From Lota lota (Eukaryota; Chordata; Actinopteri; Gadiformes; Lotidae), in assembly GCA_026745465.1 (NCBI GenBank), contig JACYXH010000739.1, positions 275,001-339,000 on the forward strand: a DNA stretch of 64,000 nt, in the 5' to 3' direction. Shown one piece after another: positions 34,047-46,700 of this stretch. A program made the translations under genes and the position numbers. Positions within the stretch are counted from its first letter, which is position 1. Every line of letters starts with the position of its first letter. The notes below the pieces were generated by a model, which saw only the letters and a program-made list of their open reading frames with translations, had not been told where the DNA came from and did not search any database.

Positions 34047-35838
34047 AGGTTTGAATATGAGAGAATGAATCATGTACCGTATGCTAAAATAAGCCCCATA
34101 ATGCTCCATCTTCTACTTTGTTTCCTGTCCTAATTCTCCATTAAATAACATGTAAATGGTTCACATGTCAACATGTCGACAAAGTAGTGTGCAAAACCTT
34201 GGGATAAGCTGTATTCAAGAACATAAGTATTCAACCAGTGAGCGTGCCGGCCGATTCTGTATGCTGGGTAGGAAGGAGACACACACACACACACACACAC
34301 AAACATAGAAACACTCGCACATACATTGACAACACACACACACACAGACAGAAGGCAAGGCCCTCTAGCAAAATAATATTTATCAGCAGCCAAAAATCTA
34401 TCTTTGTCCCCTCGGTACCGAAAAGCCAGCCCACTGAACGCCGTATTACTACTCAGAATGGTTGTCTGTATTCGCCCAACCACATCCCGCCATTTTCAGA
34501 ATACATTAGCAGCTCGCACAGAATGCATCTGTGCTTGTTCGGAAAGCAACTTCAGGTTACATTTTAGAGTCTGATACGTCACGAAAAGGACCGTTTCAGT
34601 TTCTGTTTCGGAGTCCAAGCACAGCGCCGGACTCTGGCTCAAGTGAACAAGTTCGTTCTTTATTCCTGATTTGTGTGTTTGTGTACTTTCTTGAGATTTG
34701 ATTGATTGACTCACTTTGTTGACTGGGAGATGAATACTAGGAACAACATGTTAACATAAAGCCTAAAAACTACAATGAGCACCGAGCAACGATAATAGAC
34801 AGCCTGATGCGAATAAACATATTAAACATTTAGAAACTTTTGGGGGGGAGTGGAAACATCATACATCATTCATCCAAATGGCTGGCTTCAGCAAAAGAAG
34901 AAGCAAAAAACATATTTCTGCGTCAGATCAGAAACGGAAATCGATGTATGGTCACATAAACAAAAATCATTTGTGGTCTTATCTCTGTCTGGCAGTAAAA
35001 TCGGTCAAAAAAGTACCCATGATGACACGTGACATGACATGAAAGACACGTGACATGACCATGAGAGCAGATGCACACAAACATACTGTTCTCTTGTTGA
35101 CTTAACTTGCCTTGTCCTTAATGGTGACATTGACTATCACAATTATTGATCAGAATCTGTTAGCACACACGGAATCAACATACAAGGAATTTATCTTCGT
35201 CCGCTGCTTCCAAGCGGCAGCAATGACCGCCTGTTTGTGAGGCTCATTCAGAAGAGACTCTCATGTAGTTCCTCTAACGGCCTATAGGTGGTTCACGATA
35301 GGTGAATGCAGAAAGAGCCATCAGCAAGTCAAGGGGAAGAAACATGATTTGATTCTCAAAATACAAAGCCATGTATTTTTTTTTTAATTCGGTTAGGATC
35401 CCAGTAGTTTGTTCGTCTTCATGTTATGTATTTTTTGAGGTTCTGGTTGACAATAATTCATCTAAAAGTTATTAAAAATTGAACATTATGTTTTGGCTTG
35501 GGTTGTATGAGTCAGTTATTTTATTCCTGCCCACAGTGTGCTAAATATGGATTGTTTCCACTTCTGGTTGCAAAATAACAAAATAATTGACTGTTGGTGT
35601 GTCAACCAATGGTCGAATTCACGACCATACAATCATATATTTTACAGTTTATGGCTGCTACATAAAGAATTAAGAAACACATACAACAGCAGAGGAAAAT
35701 TGTGTGACTGCTATACTATACTAGTATATGTAAGGTACATGAGTACACTGGTGCACAGATTTAAGTGCAGGCAACAGACCAGGGGGTGGTTTGCGGTTTA
35801 CGTATCAAGTATATCAACTGCTTTTTGGGCCAAAAGCT
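34047..35838. other. Unique non-coding sequence, no gene seen
   Basis: (CA)n at 34279-34301. ACACGTGACATGAC-like words repeat at 35025-35060. No gene or recognisable transposon in about 1.8 kb. Confidence 0.5.
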
Positions 35839-36360
35839 GTGTGTGTGTGTGTGTGTGTGTGTGAGTCTGTGTGTGTCTGTGTGTCTTGTTCTCCTGGTTG
35901 CGATGGCTGGGTGTCCCCAGGGGGCGGGGGTCTTGGGCTGGGTGATGATCCTCTGTCTCCCCCGCCCCCCGGCCCTCCTGTCAGGGGAAAGGTTAGCGTG
36001 CTGACACATGGTCCTGGTGATCAGATGGTGGTGATGTGGAGCTGCAAAGGTTGCCGCCGCCGTCACCCCCCCCCCCCCCCCCCCCCCCTGAGCGATGAGA
36101 CTGCTGGGGTGTTGGGTGTCTGGTGTGGGTCTTTTTGTGTGTTTGTCCATCGGTTTGTTTGTATGTGTGTGTGTGTGTGTATATTTGTGGGTGTGCATGT
36201 TTGTGTATCTCTTTGTAATAATGTGTACCTTTGTGGGTGAGCTCATGTGTATCTGTACATTTTTGTTTGTGTATCTGTTTGCAAATATATACATTGTATG
36301 TAGACAGTGCATGCATCTTTGTTTGTGTGCGTGTGATTTTGTGTCTGTGTGATAGGGGTG
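35839..36360. repeat. GT tracts with a poly-C run
   Basis: (GT)n at 35839-35885, poly-C at 36066-36088, and a diverged GT field at 36120-36355. Short unique G/C-rich sequence lies between. Long open frames on both strands are compositional. Confidence 0.85.
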
Positions 36361-37299
36361 TGCTGATTACGTAAGTTTGATTGTGATTGGTCGTTATAAT
36401 AAACCCCGTGTCACCAGGTATATCCGTCTGCTGGGGGGGTTGAACAGGGTTTTCATAACAAACATATTTAGCTGCTGGTTCAATGTTTAAACGAGGCCAA
36501 AAGAAACCAAAAAGCTCTACCTACTAATAATAATGGGTTGGTAATTATGCATAGAACAGGTAGCAATGTTGTTTCCTTTATGACTATCCGTCACTCTCAA
36601 TAGCGCCTGTGTGTTGTCTCTTGAATAGCGTTAGTCCTGCCGTGCAGTTTTATCAAAACTTTGCACAATGTTCAAACCACCTATTTGCTTTGCGAAAACT
36701 GGAAGTAGGCCTACTCTCATCCTATGGAAGCCGTGTGTCTTCTGAGACTTTTAGGCTTAGTTGAAGCTCTGCCGTAACCCACTGCCATCCACACAAAACT
36801 CCTACGGGATATTCAGCTAATTGTGTTATCAAAATAACACTGTACAAACGAAATGGTAGAACAATCGTTTGATGAAAGCACGATTCTGCAGCAGTGGTCT
36901 CAGCCGGATCCGATTCAAGCGGGGAAAGATACATACGATGATTTTGTCTAAGAACCAGGCCTAATCTGATTGTAAGGTCACAAAGGTGTCACCCGCTGTT
37001 CAGGAGAACTTTAGTAACCTAACCTCCCTTCCGCTTTCACTTCACAGTAGGAAAAAACATGGATGTACTACCCCAAGCACACCTCTCCTCTCTTTTGATT
37101 TTGTTTGCAGTGAATGTCGATTTGCCGTTACCATCAGTCAGACGATTATTAAAAAGTCGGCACAGCGCTCGTGTGTGAATGTGTGTGGTAGTGTACAAAC
37201 GTGTGACAATATAACAATGCACATATGCTGCGTGCCGCACTCATGTAGCACACCCCACAACATGTGACGCGACGCTGGGTTGGCAATCTTGAGACGGAC
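36361..37299. other. Unique non-coding sequence, no gene seen
   Basis: Plain sequence, with several overlapping short frames of no recognisable family near 36986-37267. Confidence 0.5.
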
Positions 37300-37520
37300 G
37301 TTCTGACAGCCATTGTGAAGCAGGTTGAGTCTGTTCTTACATCTGTCAATCACCTGTCAACTGTCAAAACAATCCCGGGCCGCTCCTTAATGGCTCCGCT
37401 AATTCAAGGAGCCTCCGATGGGCGCTGTGCTGTGTGTCAATCAAACAAATTAGGATCATTGAGCTGTCACAGCCGTCTAAGCCATATTAAAGTGTCATTA
37501 CTTTACTCTGCTAACTGTAA
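37300..37520. promoter_or_regulatory. Cluster of PBX/MEIS-type motifs, candidate enhancer
   Basis: CTGTCAATCA at 37343-37352 is the reverse complement of TGATTGACAG, the composite PBX-PREP/MEIS site. CACCTGTCAA and CTGTCAAAAC follow at once, and TGTCAATCA recurs at 37435-37443. CTAATTCAAG, AAATTAGGATCATT and AGCTGTCACAG lie close by. The segment is unique and free of simple repeats. The enhancer role is inferred from motif density alone. Confidence 0.4.
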
Positions 37521-39095
37521 GACGGAATCATCCAAAGGTTGACTGCGTTTTTGCGGGGAAATTGGTCCGACCTCTGTTCCTTAAATTGCTGCGCAAAACG
37601 TTAAGCCAGCGTTGTCACTAGCATCCCGGTAATGCCTTTTGATTCGTGGGAGAGGAGTCGAGGCCATTCTCTCACTAACCCCGCCCCCCACCTTACCCTC
37701 TGTTTCCGCGCGGAGGGCAACATTCCAAGCATGGACGGCATTCTCGTGCACCGCATTGTTTACAACAGGAGAACATCTTTTTACTCCCTAACTGTTTTTT
37801 ACCATGTCCACCTTTCCGTCCATATCTGTGCGGTACTGTTGTGTAACCATCTTTGGTTATTAAACATGCTTTTCTTATTTTAAGTTGATTATGTCACGTA
37901 AAAAAAAAAAAAATCCCCTTGATTGAGCTGTCGCCTTCCTCCTTCAACCTCCTGTTCCTGCGGAAGGGAATGACACTAGAATAAATCATCGAAGGGAATC
38001 AAATTAAATTGAGAGTCATTTACCTTAAATGTAAAATGATGTCCCAACAGTGACTTCATTTATTTATATATGATCAGGGAAGCTTGAAGTGGGGGTGCTG
38101 AGGGGACTGCAGCCTCACCTATTGGCGGGGGGCTGTAACTGCAAGAGTGATGGGCAAACGCAGAGCACCTAGCAAGGCACGGACGCGAAGCGGTAATGGT
38201 TGATAAGGTATGTCTCAAAAAAGAATATCTGATTTCTTTAATAATGGCCCCAAAGGCAAACAGCAAAAACCCACAGTCGAAGCCTTGTGGGCTGTAGTGT
38301 TTTCTTTTTTAAAGTTTTGCCAAGGGAACACACCTCCGGCCGAGACATTTCCTCAATGTCATGCTTCTCATTTGCACTTGGGTCCTCACTGCATTCTGGC
38401 AGTGTGTCTGTGTTATAAAGTTGAAGTGCCTTGTTGTATTGCTACCCATGTAATGCGGCCGTGGCTCAGTCAACAACAAATCATATTCTGATTAGGAATA
38501 AACCTGCTTTCCGTGTGTGAACTGTCTATCCTTGAATATTGTACTATGCCGCTTTGACATACAGCATGTTGTTGTACAAGTTTGCTGTTTTTTGTTTCTG
38601 ATGTGAAATGTTGTTGTCCATACAAATGAATACAACCATGAACGTTGAGCAGCATGTAATATGACGTCATTGTATAGACTTTCTCTTCGTCTACCCAACT
38701 CTGAATGACCTCCCTGTATATGATGAAGGGTGCATGATGAGCACAAAGGAAAATAGTGTTTTGAATAAGGGCTAATTTACGTTATTATTCATTAACACGA
38801 ACACGCACACATCTATAAAACACACCACAAAATGTGTTAAGCTATCTTAACAACTCATACTTACAGGAAATTTTGTTTTTTTAAAGGAACAACTACAATG
38901 GCATAATTATAGGCTTTTGAATCTAAAATTGCAGGCCTGCCACAAACGCGAAGCTATTTCCAATCACCCAATGGTGGCAACAACCAAATCATGCCTCATT
39001 CAGCGAAAATACAATTAAGAAAAATAATGAAAAATAATAGAACATAAATATATTATTCTTTTTTTATAAAAAAAATAATAGTGTGGGCAATACAC

Positions 39096-39096
<1 letters not shown>
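37521..39096. other. Unique non-coding sequence, no gene seen
   Basis: A-run at about 37900-37913. Remaining sequence is plain. Short frames unsupported. Confidence 0.5.
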
Positions 39097-39164
<68 letters not shown>

Positions 39165-39167
39165 TCC
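39097..39167. repeat. (TC)n microsatellite
   Basis: About 32 TC units ending in CCTCTCC. Confidence 0.96.
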
Positions 39168-39477
39168 AGGATAGCTTGTTTTGTATTCAATGGAAACATG
39201 AAATGAAATAGAGCTGCATCTGAAGGCAAAGTCCTCGGAGGTGTTAAACGTGTCTCCCGCGTGGGCACCGGGCATATGATCATATGCAGCCAGCAGGTGA
39301 TCCCTCGCCATATTGACACCTCACGCCCCTAGAGGTAGCCGCCTTGATCTCACTTGATAAGTCGTGCCGCCACCGCCGCCGCCGCCGCTAGAAGACTATC
39401 TATTCCCTCCCGAGACGCACATATTCCCCGGTCGAGTTACTGGGAAGAAGATAACAAGCCACCGCTCTCCGTGGCCT
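39168..39477. other. Unique sequence with a perfect palindrome and a (GCC)n
   Basis: GCATATGATCATATGC at 39272-39287 is a perfect 16-bp palindrome. CGCCACCGCCGCCGCCGCCG lies at about 39366-39385. No gene. Confidence 0.6.
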
Positions 39478-39503
39478 CCCCCCCCCCCCCCCCCCCCCCA
39501 CCC

Positions 39504-39552
<49 letters not shown>
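39478..39552. repeat. Poly-C (43 bp) joined to (AC)16
   Basis: C run at 39478-39520 with one A at 39500, then AC repeats to 39552. Pro/His frames here are artefacts. Confidence 0.97.
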
Positions 39553-39553
<1 letters not shown>

Positions 39554-39962
39554 AGATATCAGCGTTCCCATCGCCGTGATTGCAGTCGGACAAATATTCG
39601 CCAGCCGCTTGCCAAGCAGGGGTTGAGGAACTCAGAGAGGGCCACAAGCACGCACCAAAGTGACCACAGATATCAGCGAGTCCGGTGACCTATAGTGTAG
39701 TCTTGTCCTCTGCGGTGGAACAAAGTTTCAAGTAACTTTTGGAGAAGAAAACCGAAATTAGGATGCATTACACAAGGACAAAACAAGCGCAAACAAGACT
39801 TCTAACTAGCATTCAGGTGAGCTTTGCGGTTGGCATAGCAACGAGCCTGCCCCACAACACGAGCCTGTGTCTTCTCCCCGTTCGGTCCAGACCACAAGAG
39901 ACCCCCTGCTAGCAAGCAGTGCATGATGGGAATTTGATTGTTCGCTTGTTCTGTGGATTGGC
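39553..39962. other. Unique sequence, no gene seen
   Basis: ACAGATATCAGCG-like word occurs at 39553 and again at about 39667, a short duplication. No gene. Confidence 0.5.
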
Positions 39963-40045
39963 ATGCAGGGGTTTCCAAAGTTTTTCGTGCCGTGACCCAC
40001 CCTCGGAGGGACTTTTAACCCAGGACCCACCAGATGCAGTGAAAT
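39963..40045 (+). mobile_element. hAT (Charlie-like) terminal fragment
   Basis: GCAGGGGTTTCCAAAGTTTT followed by TCGTGCCGTGACCCACC resembles the CAGTGGTTCCCAAACTTTTT-CGTGACCCACC end of vertebrate hAT/Charlie repeats. AGGACCCACCAGATGC continues it. The opposite end is not seen. Confidence 0.55.
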
Positions 40046-42951
40046 CAGGAATACATTCTCATTACCATGTCAATGTAATGCAAATTGTTATTATTATAGC
40101 CAATTCTGCGATCAACTTGTGGACAAATTTTCTTCTCTTTTTTAGAAGTGTCCCTTCCTTAAAACTATGGCAAATGTATGGATATTTGGTATTTACACAT
40201 TTGGCATTTATATTTATTATATACATAAACATGCAAGAACGTCAAATAGTCACACACATGTTTACTGTAAACGACCCATAAACTCACATTATCCAAATGC
40301 ACTTGTGTGTGTGATAGTGTGTGTGCGGCATAGTTTGTTTGAGTATGTGCATTTTGTGTATATCAAAAGATCATCAGGCATCGGTTGACAAACAAGACAA
40401 ATCGCAGTTGGTATTCACGAATGTAATTCACTAACTGTGAGGTGTTCATTTGAAACTTAATTAAATCACCTAATGAAGCCTAACTGGTGATTGGTTCATC
40501 TCCAAGGCAATGATCTACCAGAGATGATATGATATTTATTGAGGATATTTTACATTTACGTTTAGAAATGTCGCAGATGTGTGTAGAGTTTAGTATAGAT
40601 TATAAATGTTGTATTTGATATATATAGAAGTTATATAATATAAGAGAAGCGTAAAGTCGAAGGTATTGCCTACATATCCCTTTATCGCGGTAGCCAACTC
40701 AAACCATTATTTAAAATATATTAGAAAAGGACTTTCTGGTCCTTGCAGTATAATTGTACTTCCTTGTACTTCTGGGTGTCATTAAGTGATGGGTTTCTTC
40801 TTGCGCCTTAATGGTAATCTGTCTCGCAGACGGTCGTGAAATAAAAAAAATTATGTTTCTTCATTGTACAAGATAAAAAGTGTGCTCATCACTCAGAATA
40901 AATTTAAATCGTTTGAGATCGAGTTGAATCTTTTTTCGTCCTTTTTTTTCCCTCCTGAATTTAAATGTTTGATTATGATTGCGACCACTTCAACAGCAAA
41001 AACGAACGTGATTACAAAACTACTACTCTGTAAGCGAAAGGTCGTGAAAGTCGAGGTTTTCCGTAATTCTACGTTTCTCTTCCTGCCCACAACCCCACCC
41101 CCCCGACATAAAACCAAAAACCCACCAAAGAACCTGTGGTTTTTCTCACCGCTCACTCACTCAGTCCTGTTTTCCGCGGAGCAAAGAGCAAAATAAGAGT
41201 GTTTACCTTCAGTGCCAGTGACTTCCCATCGTGGGCCAAGAGCATGTTAAAACGTCAACACAGGCAATTTGGCGCATTGGGGGACCGTTTTGTTTACCTT
41301 GTCTGCATTGTCGTCCATTAACCCAGGTTTCTGGCCAATCTCGTATGCTTGGGGAGGTACATTGACTATTGAAATGACCATTTAGACATTGTGTAAACAT
41401 CCAATATAAGTTATTGTATTTATTAGTGGTTTTGAGATTTGATAGTTGATACCTCTCTGAAGAATCCTAAAAAACATTTTTGTTCATGCTAAGCAGTCGA
41501 CCTTGGGTTTGCCTGAAATGAAGACAAAAAAACTATGCAATGCACAATTAGTGTTTTTACATAATCATTAAAGAGGTGTGCAATTTCAAAGCCTTGGAAG
41601 ATCCATTGGGTGCAAAATTATACTACCACTGGTGCTGGGTGAATCTGCTTTGATTCATTATTTTATATTATATAGATATATATTTTTTATACATAATATA
41701 ATTTATTTGTATTTCTTCTCATCTAATTATGTTTCTTATTTGACCTAGTGGGGAAAAGTTTTTTAATTAGTAGTATCACTTCACTTGAATCGTTCACAGA
41801 TGGTCAGTTACAGCGACATAACATAATAAAAAATCAGTTGACCTATTAATAAGCCCTGATGCACTCCTACACTGGCTTCAACTGTGCAGTATGCTAATCT
41901 AAAAACAGACTCATTAGGCAGGCTGACACCACCTGGCCGGCCAGTTGTTTTTCATCACCAGTAGTAGCGATAGCAGTCTTCTTCCTTTCTTCGTTCTTTC
42001 TTCTCAAAGTTTCCTGACGGACGAGGAGTGAGGCGAGTAATTAGGAGAGCTGTTCATTAATTACACCTGTGAGTCTCGCAGGGCCAGGTGTACCCCCTAC
42101 CCCCACTCCCCTTGTCGCATCCATCAACTGAATCCAATTTTGCCAACTTGCACAACGACCGGCGTTTCTCCAATGAAGACGTCGCAGACAATTTGTCTCT
42201 CAACCACCCCCCCCCCCCTGACCCCTCCATCTCTATCTCTCCTCACACCCCTCCACCTCCCTTCCCCCATCCCCTTGTCCCTCGGATGTCGACGAAGGTC
42301 TCGGCGGAGGAGAAAATTGGAGCATCCGTCAGCCGTCCCCTCAGGGGCCCCTGCCTGGGGGAGATGTAGGGGCCTCGCTCAGCAAAGACAGGTTCCGACC
42401 AGGGCCTTGTCTCGTGTGGCCCTGTAATTAGTTGAGTCCCTTCTCCTATCAACCATTGTGAAGGAGGTGGGGATTTTATGGTGTTCTTTGAAATTTGACG
42501 TTGATTAACCCACCCTGGTGATTTCTTGTGGGGGGGGGGGGGGGGGGGGCTGAGTGGTATATTTATACACATATTAAATAAATGAATGGAATCATTCAAC
42601 CTGTTTTCGAATTACCAGACATGTGTCCAGCTCTGAGCCCATCTTCTTGTATCAGTGGTCCATTGAAGACACAAAAACTACCAAGCAGACATGGGAACCG
42701 CTGTTCCATTGATGGATCACGGTGGGGACTTTAATTAAGCAGCTGGATAATAATGCAGACACGGGCTCAGGGCACATGAAAGGGGCTGTGATGTGCTTGG
42801 CGGTTGCCGGGCTCTCAGGAAGCGAATCTCCAAGTTTGATCAACCAATTCTTATCGGCGAGGGCTTTGGTCTCTGGAATTTCTCCTTCTACTCGTCTTGC
42901 ACGGTCACGGAAAGCTGAGCATTGGACATGAAATAAAAAACCTGTCTTTCT
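40046..42951. other. Unique non-coding sequence, no gene seen
   Basis: About 2.9 kb of largely plain sequence. TACATTTACGTTTAG at about 40551 could be the tip of a minus-strand SINE, but the match is short. C-run at 42207-42218 and G-run at 42530-42549. GTAATTAGGAGAG and CATTAATTACACCTG near 42037-42068 are homeodomain-like. No gene supported. Confidence 0.45.
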
Positions 42952-42982
42952 GTCTCTCTCTCTCTCTGTCTCTCTCTCTCTC

Positions 42983-43053
<71 letters not shown>
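42952..43053. repeat. (TC)n with TGTC interruptions
   Basis: About 100 bp of CT repeats with CTGTCTGTC words in the first third. Confidence 0.96.
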
Positions 43054-43056
<3 letters not shown>

Positions 43057-44283
43057 CCTTTAATTTTCTGTTTTATTTCTTGCTTTTTGTCACTATTCAC
43101 GTCCTTCCTCTCCTCCATTTTTCTCTAATGTGATTTAGTGTGTGTGTGCGCGTGTGTGTTTAACCTCTCAGTAGGGTAGCAACAACAACACATGTGCAGT
43201 TGCCCAACATGCTTGCAGAGCATCTGTGACTTTTAACTGGGACATGTGTCCACAGAACCTGCCAACGAATGAAAGTCCTCCTGTCATTGAAACACTTCAA
43301 GATGGCCGTTCATTTTAGTAGAAAGCAACCATTCTGCAATTTCAGAGAATGTATTCACATTCAGTGGAATCCCAATATGTGTCTACCAAGAGAGCTACAT
43401 ATCACACTTATGTCCAATCACTCTTTGGAGCTGGGAGCTGACCAAGAAGGCGCACTGCTATGGAGAAAGATGAGCTGATTCGTCAGCAATGTGGCACTTG
43501 ATTTATCTAAGGCCTCAGCCCTACCAGAAGCTGTTTCTGTAAACATCTGTACTTTGCGTTCTGCACTTGAAGTACCGGTTACATAAATCAAACAAGAATA
43601 TCGCTGGCAAAGCTAGCTAAACGCACTTCAGGGAATACAACCATGGTGCCAGCCTACTTCTGGTGAAGGCAAAGCAGATCCTGTGTCAATGTGTCACTTT
43701 GAAGTTGTTTGTTGAGGGAGCATTACACACTTCCTCCAGATTTCCAGAAGACCTGGCCTTGATGCCAATCACAACCGCTTATCTAATAGGGGGCGGGTTT
43801 AATATAATGACTGTACAGAGGAGTGCCCTATGGGAGCACTGTTGAGGCATTTTCGTAAACAACCAAGGTTCCTGCTCATGATGTGTCACACGTTTCGTTG
43901 CTCCGATTGGTTGTAGGTCTTGATTTAGTTTTAGTTTTCAACTAAAAAAGTATATGTATTTATATATACAAAAATAAATATATATATCCCGCCATTCAAC
44001 TTAGACTTGAATGGCCTTCTTGCATCAATCTATGGCCAAAACAGTTTGATAACAAATCATCAATAACTTTTGAATGAAATATGATTGTCAACCAAGACCT
44101 TGCAAAATACATTATTTGAAGATGAGCTAGCCAGTGAGATTCGCCTAGCTGAACAAAGTCCAAATATATTGGCTTTGCATTACGAAAATGAAATCACTTT
44201 GTCTCCCGCTGACTAAATATGATCACGGGGTCACCCTCCATCCACCATCCACACACAACCTAAAGGCCGTTAGAGGAACTACA
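43054..44283. other. Unique non-coding sequence, no gene seen
   Basis: Short TG block at 43139-43160, TATATA words near 43965-43985. Otherwise plain. Confidence 0.5.
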
Positions 44284-44610
44284 CGCTGGTCTCTTCCACC
44301 CAGGTGTCTCATCCGGCTAGCTAACGGTAATGAACTGACGGCGAGGCGGCAGCTTGATGTGCTCCGACCACCGGGCCCCGGCCCTTAATCCGATCCGCAC
44401 ACCGCCCATAATGGCGTTTACTCTACGGCCCGCGGTGACGTTAGCGATACCGCACACATGTTGCGGGTTCATTTGTAACCCGGGAAAGCCTTTTTAGTAA
44501 TCAGATAGCGGCTCGATAGCGCTCAACTGCTGACTCCCCCGGGGACCCCTTCTGAAGGGCGATTTACCACCCCGGCGCCGATGTCGTACGTATCCACGCC
44601 TGCCACCTCC
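44284..44610. promoter_or_regulatory. CpG-dense unique patch, best regulatory candidate of this type
   Basis: Dense CpG over about 330 bp: GACGGCGAGGCGGCAGC, CGGCCCGCGGTGACG, GTTAGCGATACCGC, CCCCGGCGCCGATGTCG. It carries bicoid-type TAATCC (CCTTAATCCGATCCG) and AGTAATCAGATAG. No TATA box, exon or open frame supports a gene start, so enhancer or distal CpG island is as likely as a promoter. Confidence 0.4.
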
Positions 44611-44648
44611 CTGGGTCACCGTGCAGAAGAGGGGCGTTGGGGGAGTGG

Positions 44649-44650
<2 letters not shown>

Positions 44651-44688
<38 letters not shown>
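44651..44688. repeat. (GT)n microsatellite
   Basis: About 19 uninterrupted units. Confidence 0.95.
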
Positions 44689-44690
<2 letters not shown>

Positions 44691-44699
44691 TCGGGTTCT

Positions 44700-45070
44700 T
44701 TCGTTTCTTTCTTTCACTCTCCCCCTTTTCCTCTCTTCTTAATATGGCTATCAGTTCATCTCGGTTGTTCGTTCATTCCTACCGTCCGTCCGTCCCCCCC
44801 TCCTTTTTTCCTGCGTTGCTTTTCCTCTGGCATTAATGTGCAATCTTTCGTGAAGGAGAGAGGAGAGGGAAAAGGGGTGGGGGGTGGGCGAGGAGAGAGG
44901 AGGAGAGGGGTGAAGATGAGAGAAAAGGGAAAGGGGAAAAGGAGGGAGGGGCGAAAGAGAGGAGACAGTAAGGGAGGGCAGAAATGTGGGAGAGGAGGAA
45001 AATGAGAGAGGGAAGAGGAAAGCGAGGAGGGAGAGAGGAGAGGAGACAGATAGTGGGTGACAGCGAAAAA
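44700..45070. repeat. Pyrimidine tract then polypurine tract
   Basis: T/C-rich at about 44700-44830 switches to A/G-rich GAGAGGAG, GGGAAAAGG and GAGGAGGGAG words at about 44850-45070. The strand switch makes the pair loosely inverted. Minus-strand Leu/Ser/Pro frames are artefacts. Confidence 0.8.
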
Positions 45071-46360
45071 ATGATGAGAAAAAAAATGAAGAGCCAGCAG
45101 GCAGCTTTGATGCTTTCCAATAATAATAATAATAATAACAAAATGGCCTCCTACTCGCCTCTAGAAACCATGATGGATCTGATGAGGTGACGGCATGAAT
45201 AGTTCACCCTGTCATTCTGAGCCTTTATTCATCACAGAAGACCAGGCCAGGTCACATGCACATCTCATCATACCTACAACTACTAGTCACTATTTATAGT
45301 AATAGTACATGTAAAGGAGCAGATGGGGGTTGGACAGTGAATGCAGGGATGGATTTTCAAGGAGTATAGTGGTTAGACGTCTTGCTCAAGATTGCCTACA
45401 GGGAGGCTTACCCTGACCCAGAGACTTGTGGCCCTGTAACACAGCCTAAACTGTTTTTCCCCGTTCCTAATTGACTACTGGAGGTTATTTGGAAGTCAGC
45501 AATGTATTCCTTGTTTAACATTTTACCATTCAAGATACAGATATTTGAAATAATTAGGAAACATGACTTGTGCACGCAAATGGGTTGAAATGGTTTTCTC
45601 TTAGTCTCTGTGCTGCTCCGCTAAAGTAGTTGGAAGTGCCTTGCTCAAAGGCATACCAAGCAATTTATCGGGTACTTATCATGAAAAACACATTTTGTCG
45701 TTGTTTAGTGAGAAATCCTGGTGGTTTGCCATCCATAGAAAACTCGGTCTGGCAATGGTTCACAGTAAACATTGCATTTCCTGCGTGTTGTTGGTCAAAA
45801 ACACTGCCATATATTTAAATTGGTGACAGTATTGTAACAAACCCCTACCTCTTCACTTCCACCTCTACCGCCATTGCTAAACCACATCTGTGGAGGATAA
45901 CGTTTAACGGAAAGGGAATCCAATTTCTACTCTTCCACTTTTAGTAATTTGATTATGGAAAAGAAAGAAGAATAAAAAGAAATATTGCGGGGCATTTGAA
46001 AATAAACAAATACAACACACCAAGCCCAGACTGTGGCATGATGGTTGTTTTGTTAGATTTGTTCGATGTCCTATCATCGATGTTTGTTAGCGTTTTTCAC
46101 ATCTATTATGAATGAGGCATTTGTATTGACGTTTCTCTTTCCAGGAGAAACAGGCCTCCTCATATTGAAAACAGACATCATACAGACATTGTATTTTCTC
46201 TGCACTATTTCTAATTCATAAGTTATTCAAAAGGTCAAAAGGATTCCTTTTGATCCAGTACATTTATTATTAGTAATCTGCATGCGTGGTCCCTTTTTCT
46301 TTTTTTGTTGTTGCTGCTATTAATGTAGCTCTATGAGATAATGTGGTGTGTGTCCCATGC
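45071..46360. other. Unique sequence with an (AAT)n block
   Basis: (AAT)n at 45119-45137. Words such as GTGGTTAGACGTCTTGCTC near 45370 and AGTGCCTTGCTCAAAGGC near 45635 faintly resemble SINE words but are too short to call. No gene. Confidence 0.45.
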
Positions 46361-46700
46361 ACACACACACACACACACTGATGACAGAATGTATGTTTGT
46401 GTGTACATATCTATGTATGTATGTACTTATTGATGTGCCTGTGTGTGTGTGTGTGTGTGTGTGTGTCTAAGTATGTACCTAGTTATATACCGATTAATGT
46501 TTATATGCATGCACCTATGCATGTATGTGTGCGCTTGTACGCAAACAACACAAACAAATGTTTTGCTGATTTTAAAAAGGTCTTAAAAGCCGCACGCTCG
46601 ATAACTCACCGCCTCGCAACCACAGAAGAAGAAGAAGAAGAGGTGGGATGATCTTGTCGTCTAATTGCTGCTGCAGCACCTGCTACCCCCCCCCCCCCCT
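46361..46700. repeat. Cluster of short tracts: CA, GT, GAA, poly-C
   Basis: (CA)n 46360-46377, (GT)n 46439-46466, (GAA)n 46625-46641 and poly-C 46686-46699, separated by plain sequence. Confidence 0.85.

Noticed and set aside
35761-36312. Minus-strand frame of 183 codons rich in His, Thr and Gly
   Set aside because: Built from CA tracts and a poly-C run. Low complexity throughout.
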